Source: Chrysomallon squamiferum
Taxonomy: Eukaryota > Mollusca > Gastropoda > Neomphalida > Peltospiridae
NCBI GenBank assembly: GCA_012295275.1
Contig: CM022673.1
Location: forward strand, 24,874,761 to 24,934,760
Length of the DNA: 60,000 bases
Direction: 5' to 3'
Shown: piece after piece, positions 1 through 12,090 of the stretch
Layout: the number at the start of each line of letters is the position of its first letter
Position numbering within the stretch: the stretch's first letter is position 1
The notes under the pieces: model-generated
Told to the model about the DNA's origin: nothing
Databases searched by the model: none
What the model saw: only the letters and a program-made list of their open reading frames with translations
Position numbers and translations under genes: made by a program

Positions 1-410
1 TAGTTCAAATCTGGTCACTTCTGGGAAGGCAAAAACTGCGCCGTCCAACCCGTGGAAGTTAGCCTTCCCCACGTCCCTTCCCCCCCGCCATTCCTTCCAA
101 CAGTTAATCCTTACCCTCCCAACAGACTGCTGTGTGGCAAAAACATCACCGTGCCATTTAAAAAACAGGAATTCATAAAAATAATAATAATAATAAAAAA
201 TATATAAGTTAACAAAAGGTTTTGAATGGATTCGAGGCGTGCAGTTAATAAGATAGGAATTTATATATAAAACTATTTACTTAGGAATTTACATATAAAA
301 TCTTTAATAAGCCCAGCTGCTAAAATAATGGTAATAATAAAATTATATAACTAAAATAGTAATAAAAAAATTAGTAATTTTTGTATAGTTCAACTGTTGG
401 GGCAACCGCC

Positions 411-437
411 CACGTGACGTCACGTCACTAACACGTG
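411..437. promoter_or_regulatory. E-box / CRE / E-box cluster
   Basis: CACGTG at 411-416 overlaps a perfect palindromic CRE, TGACGTCA, at 415-422. A CRE half-site CGTCA follows at 424-428 and a second CACGTG at 432-437. Such clusters are typical binding sites for CREB/ATF and bHLH-ZIP factors. The target transcript is unknown; it could be an upstream non-coding first exon of the SRCIN1-like gene or a gene outside the window. Confidence 0.4.
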
Positions 438-595
438 CAGTGTTTGTGATGGACAGGTCCTTTAGAGACTGCTCTGCAGGTGAGACAAATTCGATAATCT
501 CCGGCAGTTAATTCGGTAATCTCCGGCAGTTCTTAAGAGGAAGGACCGGAGAGAGACGACAGCCAGCCACATGTGATCAAAACTGACTGGCTTAC

Positions 596-670
596 TGTGT
601 GTCTGTGTCTGTGTCTGTGTGTGTGTGTCTGTGTGTGTGTGCGTCTGTGTGTGTGTGTGTGTGTGTGTGT
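596..670. repeat. (TG)n microsatellite
   Basis: An interrupted run of TG dinucleotides with occasional TC steps. It produces spurious ORFs on both strands. Confidence 0.95.
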
Positions 671-949
671 TCTCTGCTTCCTTTTTTAATGTATATTTTG
701 TGTTTCGTGTTTGTGTGCCAAACATACGTGTACGTATGTGTTTGCATGCATGTATGTACGCATGTATTTGTGTGTGTCTACTTTTGTAAGTTATAGGTAT
801 GTGATTTTTGTATCTAGGTGTGAATACATATCAGCATATATACACACATATACATATATATGTATATGTATGTATGTATGTATACATAGATAAGTATGTG
901 TGTATGTTTGTGTTATATATTTATACGGAGGTTGTGCATATTATATATG

Positions 950-1020
950 TAGTATACCCTCACCTGTTCGCGGTTCCCCATTCGCGGCCCCGCATATTCG
1001 CTGGTTATGTGTTTATAACC
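950..1020 (+). mobile_element. Possible pogo/Tigger-like transposon end
   Basis: The stretch reads AGTATACCCTCACCTGTTCG, followed by two further TTCGCGG/ATTCGCGG steps. This resembles the terminal repeats of pogo/Tigger-type DNA transposons, which often begin CAGT followed by CCCTC and CGCGG. I found no matching inverted end downstream and no transposase, so this is at most a solo or decayed end. Confidence 0.3.
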
Positions 1021-2512
1021 CTAGGGCATCGTATGTATGTATATATACCAGGCGAAAGATTTAACGTCATAAAACAAATGCTCGGTAAAAGATTATTTAT
1101 AGATGATAGAGTACATATGTATTTGAAGAGTAGGAATAATTGTGTAAAGTGCTGTATGAACAATCAGATCTCATTCTGGTGCCATACTGTACATTAGTGT
1201 CAAAATCATCATCGTATGGCACTGCAAATCTCCATCATCATTTTATTATCATTCATTAAATTGGTGACAGAAAACAATATCAAATTTTTCAAGAATCCAT
1301 GTTTACAGTACGTATTTTTTATAAATGCATTGACCATTGTATGTACAGTGCATATTTTCCAAACAAATGACGTCATTAATAATGGATTTTTAATTCCCAT
1401 TTTATCTTTGAATTGTATTATTTTAACTGAACTGTGCGTACTGTATTTATCTGTCTGTTTTAATTTAAATTTGTTCTTATTTTTTCTGTTTTTTTTAATA
1501 CATAAAGAAAATGACTTTACGGTAATTTATAAAGTATGGGTTTCTATGGATGCAGTGTTACTGTCCTCCTGGAAACGTTTCTTTTCATTAAAATATTGTT
1601 TCAGTACAAAATTAAAATGTTTTACATTATCATTTACATGGATGAAATACATAACTGCATGCAATATTACTATATTATTACTGTATTAATGAGTATTGTT
1701 GTCTTTAGAAAGTGTTTGGGAAGCATTTATTACCGTATATAATTTCATAATAGACGTTTTAAAACTGCATCCAATATTGTTTTTTCGAAATTATCGGGGG
1801 AAAAGAAAATAAACAACATGAATATTTTTTTATTTCTTTATTTATATATATATTAATTACAGGTACGTCGTTTGTGTATTCGGGTACATGTGTTTATGAG
1901 CAGAGGGGTTTGTATGTATATACGCACGTAAAAAAATTTGTGTGTATGACTGTATATACATATGTATTTGAAATATATGTATGTGTGTGTATGAACAATC
2001 AGATCTCATTCTGGTTTCTATAGTGGGTGAGTCAAAAAATATGAGTCTTTACAAGTCTCCTTAATAGCTGTTTGTTAATCTTTAACGCTGTAAATTTGGT
2101 TTCGAATATCACATAATTTGTGGAGAATCCATGTTTACATTTCGGTGTCTGAAATTCAATTGACCATTGTTACTGTTGTCAGGCTAATTATTCCAAACAA
2201 ATGACGTCACATAATGGATTAGGAATATCCCGTTTCCTCTTTTAAGATTATTTTAAATACAAATTTCCGATTGTATTTATCTTTTTTTAATTATCAGGAA
2301 AGCCCTCTTATTTTTTCTGTTTTTTTTTTTTTTTCTAAATATATGCGACTATAATATAATTTATAAACTACGTTTCATGGATGTATTTAAATATCGGGAA
2401 AGTCCTCTTTTTTTGGGGGGGGGGAATATATGCGTCTATATATAATTTATAAATTACGTTTCATGGATGTAATAATAATAATAATAATAATAATAAGATT
2501 ATTATTATTATT

Positions 2513-2545
<33 letters not shown>

Positions 2546-2720
2546 CTTGTTCTTATTATTGTTATATTTGTTATTAGTAATTAATTCGGCAGATGTTATT
2601 TGAAAATATCGAATGAAAATAACAACGATTATTTTTTTATTTCTTTATTTATTTTTGATATTAACATGTAGATCTGAGTGCGTATGTGTGTACATTTCCT
2701 TGTATTGCGTGCGTTTTCGC
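960..2720 (+). repeat. Diverged tandem duplication, period about 835 bp
   Basis: Three collinear anchors recur at a nearly constant offset: TGTATGAACAATCAGATCTC at 1153 and 1988, AGAATCCATGTTTACA near 1292 and 2125, and CCAAACAAATGACGTCA near 1359 and 2193. Upstream, the ATTCG...TGTGTTTAT block near 995 recurs near 1878. A third partial copy starts near 2600 (ATTTTTTTATTTCTTTATTT matches 1826). Inside copy two, a block of about 90 bp ending in CGTTTCATGGATGT is duplicated again (2288-2386 and 2374-2470). Confidence 0.7.
2471..2575. repeat. Compound (AAT)n/(ATT)n/(GTT)n microsatellite
   Basis: AAT repeats run directly into ATT repeats, giving a self-complementary hairpin, and then continue as GTT repeats. 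Confidence 0.95.
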
Positions 2721-3080
2721 GAATATTATAAGAAAAAAATAACTGGTAGATATATAATATAAATTTTCAAAAAAATGATGACAATAATTTTATCAAGACA
2801 GAAAGAGGCTCTCTTGAAATGAGAGTCGTGTGCTTTCGCACGTGGCCTGTAAAAACACTTCTGTTTGGTGAGGTTTGTTGGTGTATTTTGTAGGATCTAA
2901 AGGAAATATTTGATTGATTCTGAATGCTTTATTTATTAGTTACACGCTTCGACCCCCCCCAAACCCCCTCAAATCCCCCCAATAACAACGACATGATGAA
3001 AGTATTCCACGAAGACAGAAAATAATTGTTCACAGCTATTGGTGGATGGATATGAAGATGACTATTTTCATTAGATAAAA

Positions 3081-3271
3081 TAATGTGAAGACGTCACTCT
3101 AACATAATGTGAAGACGTCACTCTAACATAATGTGGATACATTACTCTAACATAATGTGGAGACGTAACTCTATCATAATGTGAAGACGTCACTCTAACA
3201 TAATGTGGAAACGTCATTCTAACATAATGTGGAGACGTCACTCTAACATAATGTGGAGACCTTACTCCTTA
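3081..3271 (+). repeat. 24-bp minisatellite, about 8 copies
   Basis: The unit is close to TAATGTGAAGACGTCACTCT plus AACA. Copies begin every 24 bases from 3081 to 3249. The core GACGTCAC is a CRE-like sequence, intact in four units and mutated in the others. Confidence 0.95.
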
Positions 3272-3978
3272 ATGTCCGTTGTCGTAAAACAATACTTAAA
3301 ACCACTGTAATTATGTTTTATACTATTTATTTCCATTTTCAGGTCATTAAAGGTCATATTACATGTAAAAAAGCAAAATAATCACCAGTTATTTTGGATG
3401 ATTGTCCAGATACACTCATTACAGTGCTTAATTCTGATTTCTGGACCGAAGCCTCATCTGATAATTTAATAATAATAATAACAATAATAATAAATATTAT
3501 AATGATTGAAGTTTATGACCGACCAGAGCCTCATGTGATAATTTTATTTGTCGGTCAAGCCTCATGTTATAATTTCTGGTCGTATAAAAGTCATATGTGT
3601 AAAATTTTAATTTTTCACTCTTTTTCATTAAAACAAAAAGCAATTCATCTTCTAAAACCCATAACAATGAGTTTCCTATCTGAATTCTGAAGAAGTCATA
3701 GGTTCCTGACAGTATTAATGGTGACAGTAAGCAATGTAATAATAATACATGCCTTGAGAAAGGCAACATGGTATGATCTTCCCTTTCTTTGAAAAAGCAC
3801 ATGAAAAATATCAGTTATTGGTTATCGACAAATAGTTATCGACAAAACCTGGAGTCCCATCTTTATTTTAAAACAGAACCTGGTGTCCCATCTTTCATGG
3901 GAAAAAAATTACATGGAATAAGTTAAAATGAAACGGTTAAAGGACATTAAAATTTAAATCTGATATTGCATCATTTTT

Positions 3979-3981
3979 AAA

Positions 3982-4034
<53 letters not shown>
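3979..4034. repeat. (ATT)n microsatellite
   Basis: A pure run of ATT triplets. Confidence 0.95.
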
Positions 4035-4039
4035 TGTTT

Positions 4040-4640
4040 AAAAGAGTGTTTAAGGGTTTATTTATAAAATTACTATTTGGAAGAGTGTTTAACAAAAATA
4101 ATATATATTTATTTTATTTTTAGAATTTAAATTATCCTTCAGAACAATGCTTGGAAGACAAATTTATTTAATTAATTATTAGAACGATGTTTAATGAAAG
4201 CAAATTTAATAATTTTTTTAAATAATTATTTTCAGAACAGTGTTATACGACAAATTTATTTAATTACTTTTTAGAACAATTTTTGACGCCAGTTTTATTG
4301 AATTAATTTTTTAGAAAAATGTTCGATGGCAAATTTATTTCCTAACTTTTTAGAACAATGTTTAACCTCAAATTTATTTAATTATTTTTTAGAACAATTG
4401 TTGACGGCAAATTTATTTAATTATTTTTTTTTTTTAGAATAATGCTGATGTCAATTTTATTTAATTTCTCTTTAAAGTAATGTTTATCTGTTGATTTATT
4501 TAATTACTTTTTAGAACAGTATTTAATAGCAGATCTAATTATTTTTAGAGCAGTGTTTTAAAGCAAATTACTTTATATTTTGAAGAGTGTTTAATAGCGA
4601 TTTTATTTAATATTATATCTAGAACAGATATCAACAACAA
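4040..4640 (+). repeat. Degenerate AT-rich array, unit about 45 bp
   Basis: A unit resembling AGAACAATGTTTGACGGCAA followed by ATTTATTTAATTATTTTTT recurs about twelve times with heavy divergence. The clearest copies are near 4200-4450. Confidence 0.75.
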
Positions 4641-5229
4641 ATTACACTTTATTAAAGGGTATATAAAATAATCCTTGTTGCTAGACCGAAAAAGAATAAT
4701 CGGTTGTGTTTTGGCTGCGAGAGTCATCCATTATCTGTATGTATTCAATATGGCGTTCTAATAAAATATCTTTTTCGAATACGGATGCTTTACTAAAAAA
4801 AAAAAAAAAAAAAAAAATGAATAATCGGTATCAAGGGAGACAACATTATTAACCTTATCCCAAGAACTATAAGAGTTACCTCTCTTAAGTATTATACAAA
4901 CATTAACGTTTTGATCTGCAGTTGCTTTTATTGTTACTGTTGTCTTTGCCGTTGCTGTATGTTCATCAAGTAGCGACACAAATTATAATTACTGAATATT
5001 TGATTCGATAATAGCACTGGCTGATTTAAATGCATAACTATAAGCCAATTAATTAGGTCTAAACACTCCAATATTTTTTTTTTTTTTTTTTTTAAAGTAC
5101 AGTAAATAAATAAGTAAATAAATATATAAATAAATAAATAAATAAATAACAGTAGCATGAAAATGAAAGAAAAATTACTACGCCTAATCGTTAACTGGGA
5201 TGCGATTCGGCCAATTAATAGTTATATTT

Positions 5230-5233
<4 letters not shown>

Positions 5234-5273
<40 letters not shown>
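5234..5273. repeat. (GA)n microsatellite
   Basis: About 20 GA units, roughly 280 bp upstream of the first candidate coding exon. Confidence 0.95.
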
Positions 5274-5275
<2 letters not shown>

Positions 5276-5328
5276 CTGGCTGTTATCAGCGAGATGAGCA
5301 GATGTAAGAAACTATGCTTTGCACGTTC

Positions 5329-5338
5329 AGCACGTGCT
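5329..5338. promoter_or_regulatory. Palindromic E-box AGCACGTGCT
   Basis: A perfect 10-bp palindrome containing CACGTG lies about 220 bp upstream of the ATG at 5555. It is a plausible bHLH site in the promoter of the first candidate exon. No TATA box or initiator stands out. Confidence 0.3.
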
Positions 5339-5554
5339 AACATTTCACAGTCATCAAAGAGATATTACGCAGACTCGAGTCTTTTTGTTTTTATGATCTG
5401 TGACAACAGTCTGCTAAGCTGAAAATTAAATAATATATTTAATATGAGCAGAATTGTTTCTAAAACATTTTGTTGTAATATTTGTAAACAGGTTATGAAC
5501 AGTTTAATAATTGTTATGGAGAAAAAACCGATATAAATTTTTTTTTTTTTTAAA

Positions 5555-5762
5555 ATGAACTCGGAACTATTCTACAGTTCGAGTGGAAAGTTGACAGAAG
5601 ACAGACACAACGCGCCACGCCTAGACGGACGTTCTTCTTCTGTCTGTGAATTACACGTGAAGAATGCGTGCGGAGACGAAAAAAGAGACAAATTCAAAAG
5701 GCTGAAAAGCAGAGTGAGACAGGTACAAAAATCGCCAGGAAAAACGATCCGCGTCTGGAAAG
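5555..5762 (+). CDS. Candidate first coding exon A (69 codons)
   Basis: An ATG at 5555 opens 69 codons, ending at the strong donor AAAG|GTAAGA after one base of the next codon (phase 1). The protein begins MNSELFYSSSGK and ends in a Lys/Arg-rich stretch (KRDKFKRLKSRVRQVQKS), so it is probably disordered or contacts membrane or nucleic acid. Its base composition is richer in GC and CpG than the flanks, which supports coding. Joined to 39418 it gives AAA-GGG-TCA, which stays open. No family is recognised in the peptide itself. Its link to the SRCIN1-like gene is inferred from strand, position and phase. The ATG lacks a strong context beyond A at -3. Confidence 0.55.
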
Positions 5763-8452
5763 GTAAGATTTTGAAAAATTTAAAATAAATTTTAAAAAAT
5801 TTCATATTCTCTGTATGTATTTGAATGTTGTATTTTATTGTAAACTAACTGCTGTTAAACGTGAAAACACGAAGGTGACAGAAATAAGGAATGTTTAATG
5901 TGTGAAAGTGAAAGAAGGAATGATTAAATGTTTGTGTTGCACAGCAATAAAACAGGGATTGTCCGTCTCGATGGAGGTTAGTCCATGGATTTCACAGAAT
6001 CTTCATAGCTTATATATACAGGCAAAAATGTCAGTCGTAATGTAAAAAATAATGTATGTCGAGTTGTTTGATGGATACGTTCGTTATACATGTAAGAAGT
6101 GGTAAATATGTTTGAGGTGTAATTTATGGATAGCCATATCACCGTAACGTTTTCGGTTGTACTGTCAAAAAATCTTCAAGTCTCTCTAGGGTTATTATTT
6201 GCGCTTGTCTAACTTATTTATTTATTTATTATTAATTATTAATATTTTTTCTTTATTATTTGTTTGTTTATTTTTGTTTATCTAATTTTATTTATTTATT
6301 AATTTATTTATTTATTAATTAATTAATTTATTTTTGTTTGTTTTCGTTCTGGGAAGGAAAGTAACAAGGGTTATAAATAATGTCTAGAACATGCACAGTC
6401 CAACAGATTTTGAATACTTTCAAGGGAATGTTTCAGGCTGTAGACTTTAATCTAAGAAACTTTCATTAGACAGTGAAGTATGCCAGGTCAGGATTAGCAG
6501 ATGGTGACTATTAGAAAGCACAACTGGGTGTTTAGGTAGTACTACTGTTTGTTTAAACAGTGGGCTTTCAACAAGATATATCACATATGTGTCTTTTTGA
6601 CAACAAGCAGAGAAGACTTGTGGCATCTAGCTTTTTTTTTTACTGGTTTGTTGTTCTGTTAATTACTAAACAAATAATTCTCACATTTATAGGCCATTTT
6701 TGATACACAATAAGTAAGATGTAAGTACTGATGTCTTTGCAGAATATTTAAGAAAGTTAATTTTGTAAATTTAAAATTTATTTTGTAAAATTATTTCATA
6801 ACTAGCATTACAGTCTATTACTGAAGTATGTTACGAGGACAGAACAATAATAAAATATGGTGTGATTTGATTTGAGAAGTGACAGCTTGAATCTTTCCAC
6901 TGTCTGTGGTATTACAAATTAGCTGATTCGGTGGTACCAGTCTGTCCTGGTGCGGCATAAACCTGTCTTAGACAAGTGATTTACAGTGTTGGTGAATAAA
7001 GTACGCTATTGGTGCTGGCAGGTGGAAAGTCTCAGGTATGTGGGAATGTCAGACATGTTTTCTTGGAGTAAGTAAAACGGCCAGTGAGTGAGTGAAGGGT
7101 CAATATTTGTACACACTGACTGGACAGATTTACTGGACAAATATCAAGGCAGCTGAGAAATGACTGAGTGTGAAAATAAATCTGTAGTGATCTTCTGGGT
7201 GAACACTTCCTTGTCCTTTGTAGATTAATGTAACTTGTCTTTTTTTTAAACATTTTATTATCTTCTGTTCTAAAAAAAAATATGATTAATATTAATTTTG
7301 ATGCATTGTTGGACAAATGAAAGTGCATTGATGTTAAGGAAATTATGAATAAATTTTAAGAGTAATAAAATAATTTAACAAATGTTTCGGCAGTTAATCT
7401 GGTTTTTAAATTTAAACAGGCATTAATACTAAAAATTCCATTTTGAGGTAAGGGGAAAAAAGTAAATTGTAGTTTAAATTTGTCAAGGTTACAAATAAAT
7501 TATGAAAACAAATTTTATTCTACAAACTTTATTTTTTTATTTCTTTGTTGTTTATATTTTTATTTATTTTTATTTTTATTTTATTTTTAATTCTTTTATT
7601 TTTGTTGGTTTAGTGACATGATTAAAATATAGGTAATATAATTTTGTGAAAACTTCATTTTCCCTTCCCCAAATTTATTATTTAGTAAAACATTTTCTGT
7701 TATCAATATAAATAAAGTGAATACTGAATTTCCTTTTTAAACATTTTGATAGTACAAAATACTAGTTTCTCACCTGCATCAATGTTTTCTCATTTAACAT
7801 ACTGTCACTACATTCATGTATTTGCATGCATGCATAACACACACACACACACAAAATCTCAAATACATACAAACAGAACCATGACTAGCTTTTAAAATGC
7901 AAATTTTTTGTGATGTAAGTTGCAGAAAGAACTGATAAAATATAATTAAAAAAAATAAAAATAAAAAGAGTGAGAAAAGAAAAATATGACAGCTATTCTA
8001 AGCATTTTCCAGAAAGCTATGAGCAGAATTTATATCTGACTCTGTATCTTTGAACACATGTCTGCAGATCCAAATTAGTTTAGTTCTGCACTTGTATCTG
8101 TATGCCAACCATCTTCCTATCTTACTTGTTACATGACATGCAGATAATGTTCCGTCTTGAACTTATTTTTAGCCAGTTGTAAATGTTTTAGAGTCCTTGT
8201 CTCGACTTTATGTACTTTCATTATCCGAGGAGGTCTAATCCAGTTACTGTTGGGTTATAGGTTTAAAACCATGTACATCTGTAGGACTGCCACGTGTGTG
8301 AATGAGTGTGTGTTACTTTCTCTGTATGACACCACGTAATCAGTCTGATAACTATCATTAAGCTTTCAGTCAGTGATTACTTTAAAATACATTCCTGAAA
8401 TAATTTAATACTTGGTAATGATGTTTAAAAGGATAACACTTCTGTGGATGCA

Positions 8453-8520
8453 TGCACACACACACGTGCACACACACATGCACACACACACACACACACA
8501 CACATGCATACACACACACA
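8453..8520. repeat. (CA)n microsatellite
   Basis: CA dinucleotides interrupted by GCACA and ATGCA steps. Confidence 0.95.
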
Positions 8521-8749
8521 TTTTGACTCTTATGTTTTCTGTTCTATTGTATATTTTACCATGAATACACCTTTCTATGTCATTAAAGTGACATTGTTAA
8601 AAAAAGACAGAAACCATTCTAATTAACTTGACCTGTGGAAGTTATAGGCAGATGTGCAGTGAAAGGGTCAAATGAAGAAATAATTTGTTTTAATGATCAC
8701 ACATAAACAGCTCTTACTTCAGATTGTTTTACAATTTAGTTGCTTCGTG

Positions 8750-8765
8750 CAGTTATCTCCCTTAT
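8750..8765 (-). repeat. Molluscan dispersed motif AAGGGAGATAACT
   Basis: The + strand reads CAGTTATCTCCCTTAT. The reverse complement contains AAGGGAGATAACT, a short motif that recurs in very many mollusc genomes and transcripts. Its function is not established. It helps place the organism. Confidence 0.6.
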
Positions 8766-8872
8766 CACTATGGCTATTTGAGTGCAGCTGTTTGACTTCT
8801 TGAATTACAGTATTGACTTAAAATGGAACAGATCCTCAATTCCTCAGTTTGACAAATAGGGATGTTGATTGA

Positions 8873-9245
8873 CCATGTCACTAGTGAATTCTTTAAAAGT
8901 TTAATTTATTAGTGACTTAATGTGCGGCAGTTCCTGAAAATAAGTGACTTTTCAACTTGACAGTCAGAAGTATCAACATACCATGTCAATAGTGAATTCT
9001 TTAATTTGTCAGTTAGTGAAGTTGACTTAATATTGTACATGTCCTGAAAATAAAGTGAAGTTTTCAACTTAAAAAAGAGGTATTGAGTTATCATGTCACT
9101 AGTGAGTTCTTTAATGTATCAGTCAGTAATACTGAGTAAATTCTGTGGTAAAATACTGTTATTGACTTTACTTGTCTCTAGTGAGTCCTTGGGTTTAATC
9201 AGGGTTAGTGACTTACCATGTCACTAGTGAATTCTTTAATTAACA
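8873..9245 (+). repeat. Degenerate array, unit about 105-125 bp, 4 copies
   Basis: The phrase CATGTCACTAGTGAATTCTT recurs near 8875, 8981 (one change), 9093 (one change) and 9220. The first three copies are followed by related TTAGTGACTTAA and, in two of them, TCCTGAAAATAA blocks. Confidence 0.8.
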
Positions 9246-11990
9246 ACAGTTGTAAATGTAAACTAAAAACATAAGTTACTGAGATAAAGATATTTGAGTC
9301 ACAAAATTTCTCCTAAGCCTGTCATACCTGCAGAAAACAAATATTAATTCAGTTAAACTTCACATTCTAATTTCATGAATTTACGTAGAATGAATGAATT
9401 TATAAAAATTACTGTCTTCATTGTACATTTTCCTTTAATTTGTTTATTTATCAATTTTTATTTTATTTTAAATACTGTTAATTTTCAGTATATAATTTTT
9501 TTTTTTAATAACTTGTATGTAAAATATGGATATCCATGATATATCTATCATTAGAGTTGTTGAACACATATAACTATACAGTAAGAGACACTATGATGTA
9601 TCACAGTATCCACTTAAAGTATCTAGATACAACTTTTGTAATCAACATCAAAATAATGCTATTTCATTAGTCTTTAAAATAAACATTAAAAACAAACTTG
9701 TATTCTTTGTATAAAGAATTGGTTGTTTCAAAAGTACATTACTTTTTACTTTAATTACCTTTAAACCAGAACCAGTACTAGAAAATATTCTTTCTTAACT
9801 ATAGTACAAGATTGGTTTAGTTGTATATGTAACAGCCACAAATTGTACATCAAATATAAATTTATACCACAGAATGTTACATTTCAATTGAAAATTGATT
9901 AAATTTTTTTTTTTTAATTTTCCTTTTTTTTTTTAGCATTTTATAGAATGCATCTCACCCTCATTTTTTTCAGTTACAAATACAAAGAAAAATCGAAGGC
10001 TTGAGTATGTATAAATAAATAAAAAGATACTGTATTAGCATAACATTTTTCATAGTTTCATTTTAAATAAAGGATGTAGTGATCAATTATAAATGACATT
10101 TTTCAGAGCTTTAGTTAAATATTTATATTCTTTTACAATTCTCAAAACACTACTTCAATAGTACTGCTGTAATGTCATAACAGAAACCATTGTCATGAAT
10201 CTGTACAGAAGAAAATGAGTTTTAACATAGAAGTAAAATGTAACGATCAGAAATGTTTTTTTTTAAATTATTATTATTATCCAGACTGTGAAGCAAAGCC
10301 TACATTTTAATGTCTGTTACAAAATCTATAATTCAGTTTAGAAAACATGTAAAATATTCATAACAGTGTGATTATCTCATCTTTTCACTGATGTTTTATT
10401 TGTAGAGATGTGTTTTGTTTTGTAAACCAAAACAGACAACATGCCCATGGTTGGTTAACTTGTTGTAAACTGTGAAATGAGTTAGTGTTGGCATGGAAAC
10501 GGAGAGAGTGGACTTGAACCAGAGTCAGCTGTTGATGAAGATGGCCAAGTAGAATTTTTCTGCTGTTAATTACAGCTTTTAGATGCCACTTCTTGATCAA
10601 GTTGCTACATTAATTTTATTTTTATTCTTTTTTTTTTTTGCACAACAAGTTTCAATGAGCTGAGTTTTCTCTTGTACAGATAGTCTTGTTGAATTCCATG
10701 TGCTGAGAAAGGGAAGAGATTTTTTTTTTTATAATTATTTTATTGGAGTTAACTGTGGAAAGATCAATCAGACATTTTCCAGGTCATTTCAGTTCAAGTG
10801 AAGCTTAGCTCATTTCTCTTCAGTGAATGCTGCTGTGAAGATGTTTATCTTTTTAAAGTATTCTTAAAAACACTGGCCATAAAAAGTGAAATATCAATTG
10901 TTAAAAATGTACATCACAGCAGGATTCATTCAGCTTGTTTAACAAATGACAGTAATTAAAAAGTGACCTGTATTGGCCAATATTTCATGGAATGTATTTG
11001 TTTTCATTAAGGGAATGCTTTAAGAAACATCATACATCTTTCAGGTGAACAAATTGTGAAATCTGTTCAGAAGAAATTTTCTGACATGCAGTTATAGTTA
11101 TTCTTGGATTTGATGGAAACGTGACAACAACAAACAAAAAAAATTATAATTAAAAACTGAACAATTGGTGAAATATAATTGTATTAATTTTACATCACAA
11201 AATATCTAAATACAAAATAAAAAACAAAACATTTTAAAATTCCTGTATCATCCAAACAGATCAGCTACGAAAAAATGGTGACTATTTAATTTTCCTGGAC
11301 GTGTATTTTACTCCATGTTAAACTTGATGAAATGATAAACCGACAAAGCGCCAGTGTTTTTTCCTGAAAGACTGACATGCTGTTAACTGTCTTGTAGACG
11401 CTTGGCCTTTAATGGTTTTTTCAAAATCCTGATTTCTCTTAGATAATAACGCCGGGCAAATCAGTGGCTTCTCACAGACACTGGCTGAACCTGGTCTCTC
11501 ACTGTATTAAACTTTAATATCCGCCAATAACGGTTCACATTCCACCACATCTCCCAGTCTACCGCTTTAATCATAACTTCACCAACACCCAAGACAAAAT
11601 GTAACCCATCTTGTTTTGTTCACATGCTCAAACATTTCCTGCAACTTCAAAATAATTAAAAAAAAAAAATAAAAATAAAAAAAAAAAAAATGTTAGCTTG
11701 CTGGACGTTATGCCTTCAGCATAGCTTTCTGTCTGTCAGTCTGTTTTGAGATATTTATCAAGGTTTTATATTTGGTAAACTAGCCTTAACAAGTTTGGAA
11801 CTGGCACGTGGGAGTCATCAGGCAGTCACAGTGGAGATTTCCTTACTGGTGTTTATGTTAACTTCACTGTAAAGCAACTGCTCCATTGATTCAGTCAGTG
11901 TTTTCTCAGTGCTGGATTACTATCACACTGGATCTGTCAGAGTGAGAGGAACTGGATTTCACTGGATCTGTGTAAGTAAGCAGGCTAGTG

Positions 11991-12090
11991 ATGACGATGG
12001 GGAGGAAGGAGAAGAAACCTGCTGCTGGTGTCAGCAAACTGCCCAAGATGAAACTCTGTCAGAAATCGAAGAAGTGCACACCTGTCACAG
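11991..12090 (+). CDS. Candidate first coding exon B (33 codons)
   Basis: ATG at 11991 (MTMGRKEKK...) or, with the better context ACGATGG, at 11997 (MGRKEKK...). The reading runs to the donor CACAG|GTGAGT at 12090/12091 and ends in phase 1. The peptide is short and strongly basic, with GRKEKKPAAG, KLPKMKLCQKSKK and two cysteines. Joined to the 39418 exon it gives ACA-GGG-TCA, preserving the frame. The codons look coding and the donor is close to consensus, but no homologue is recognised. I read it as an alternative N-terminus of the SRCIN1-like protein made from its own promoter. Confidence 0.6.

Larger units (their letters stand above)
1..5554. other. 5' flank, repeats and possible distal promoter
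   Basis: No coding gene is supported here. The stretch contains a CRE/E-box cluster near 411-437, a TG microsatellite (596-670), a diverged tandem duplication (about 960-2720), triplet repeats (2471-2575, 3979-4034), a 24-bp minisatellite (3081-3271), an AT-rich array (about 4040-4640), poly-A and poly-T runs (4796-4817, 5072-5093) and a GA microsatellite (5234-5273). ORFs in it are low-complexity or AT-rich with no recognisable family. Confidence 0.6.
5763..11990 (+). other. Intron / interexonic DNA
   Basis: No coding exon is recognised. The span holds AT-rich unique sequence, many poly-T runs, a CA microsatellite (8453-8520), a degenerate array at 8873-9245, and the molluscan motif CAGTTATCTCCCTTAT at 8750-8765. 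A strong donor-like GTAAGT lies at 11971 in front of exon B and may belong to a non-coding 5' exon. Confidence 0.55.

Noticed and set aside
599-1197. Cys/Val/Tyr-rich + strand ORFs
   Set aside because: They translate TG/TATG repeats and part of the tandem duplication, with no family resemblance.
5294-5303. ATGAGCAGAT|GTAAGA, a possible three-codon phase-1 first exon
   Set aside because: The donor and phase fit, but such a short ATG-donor pair is expected by chance and lies next to the much better exon A.
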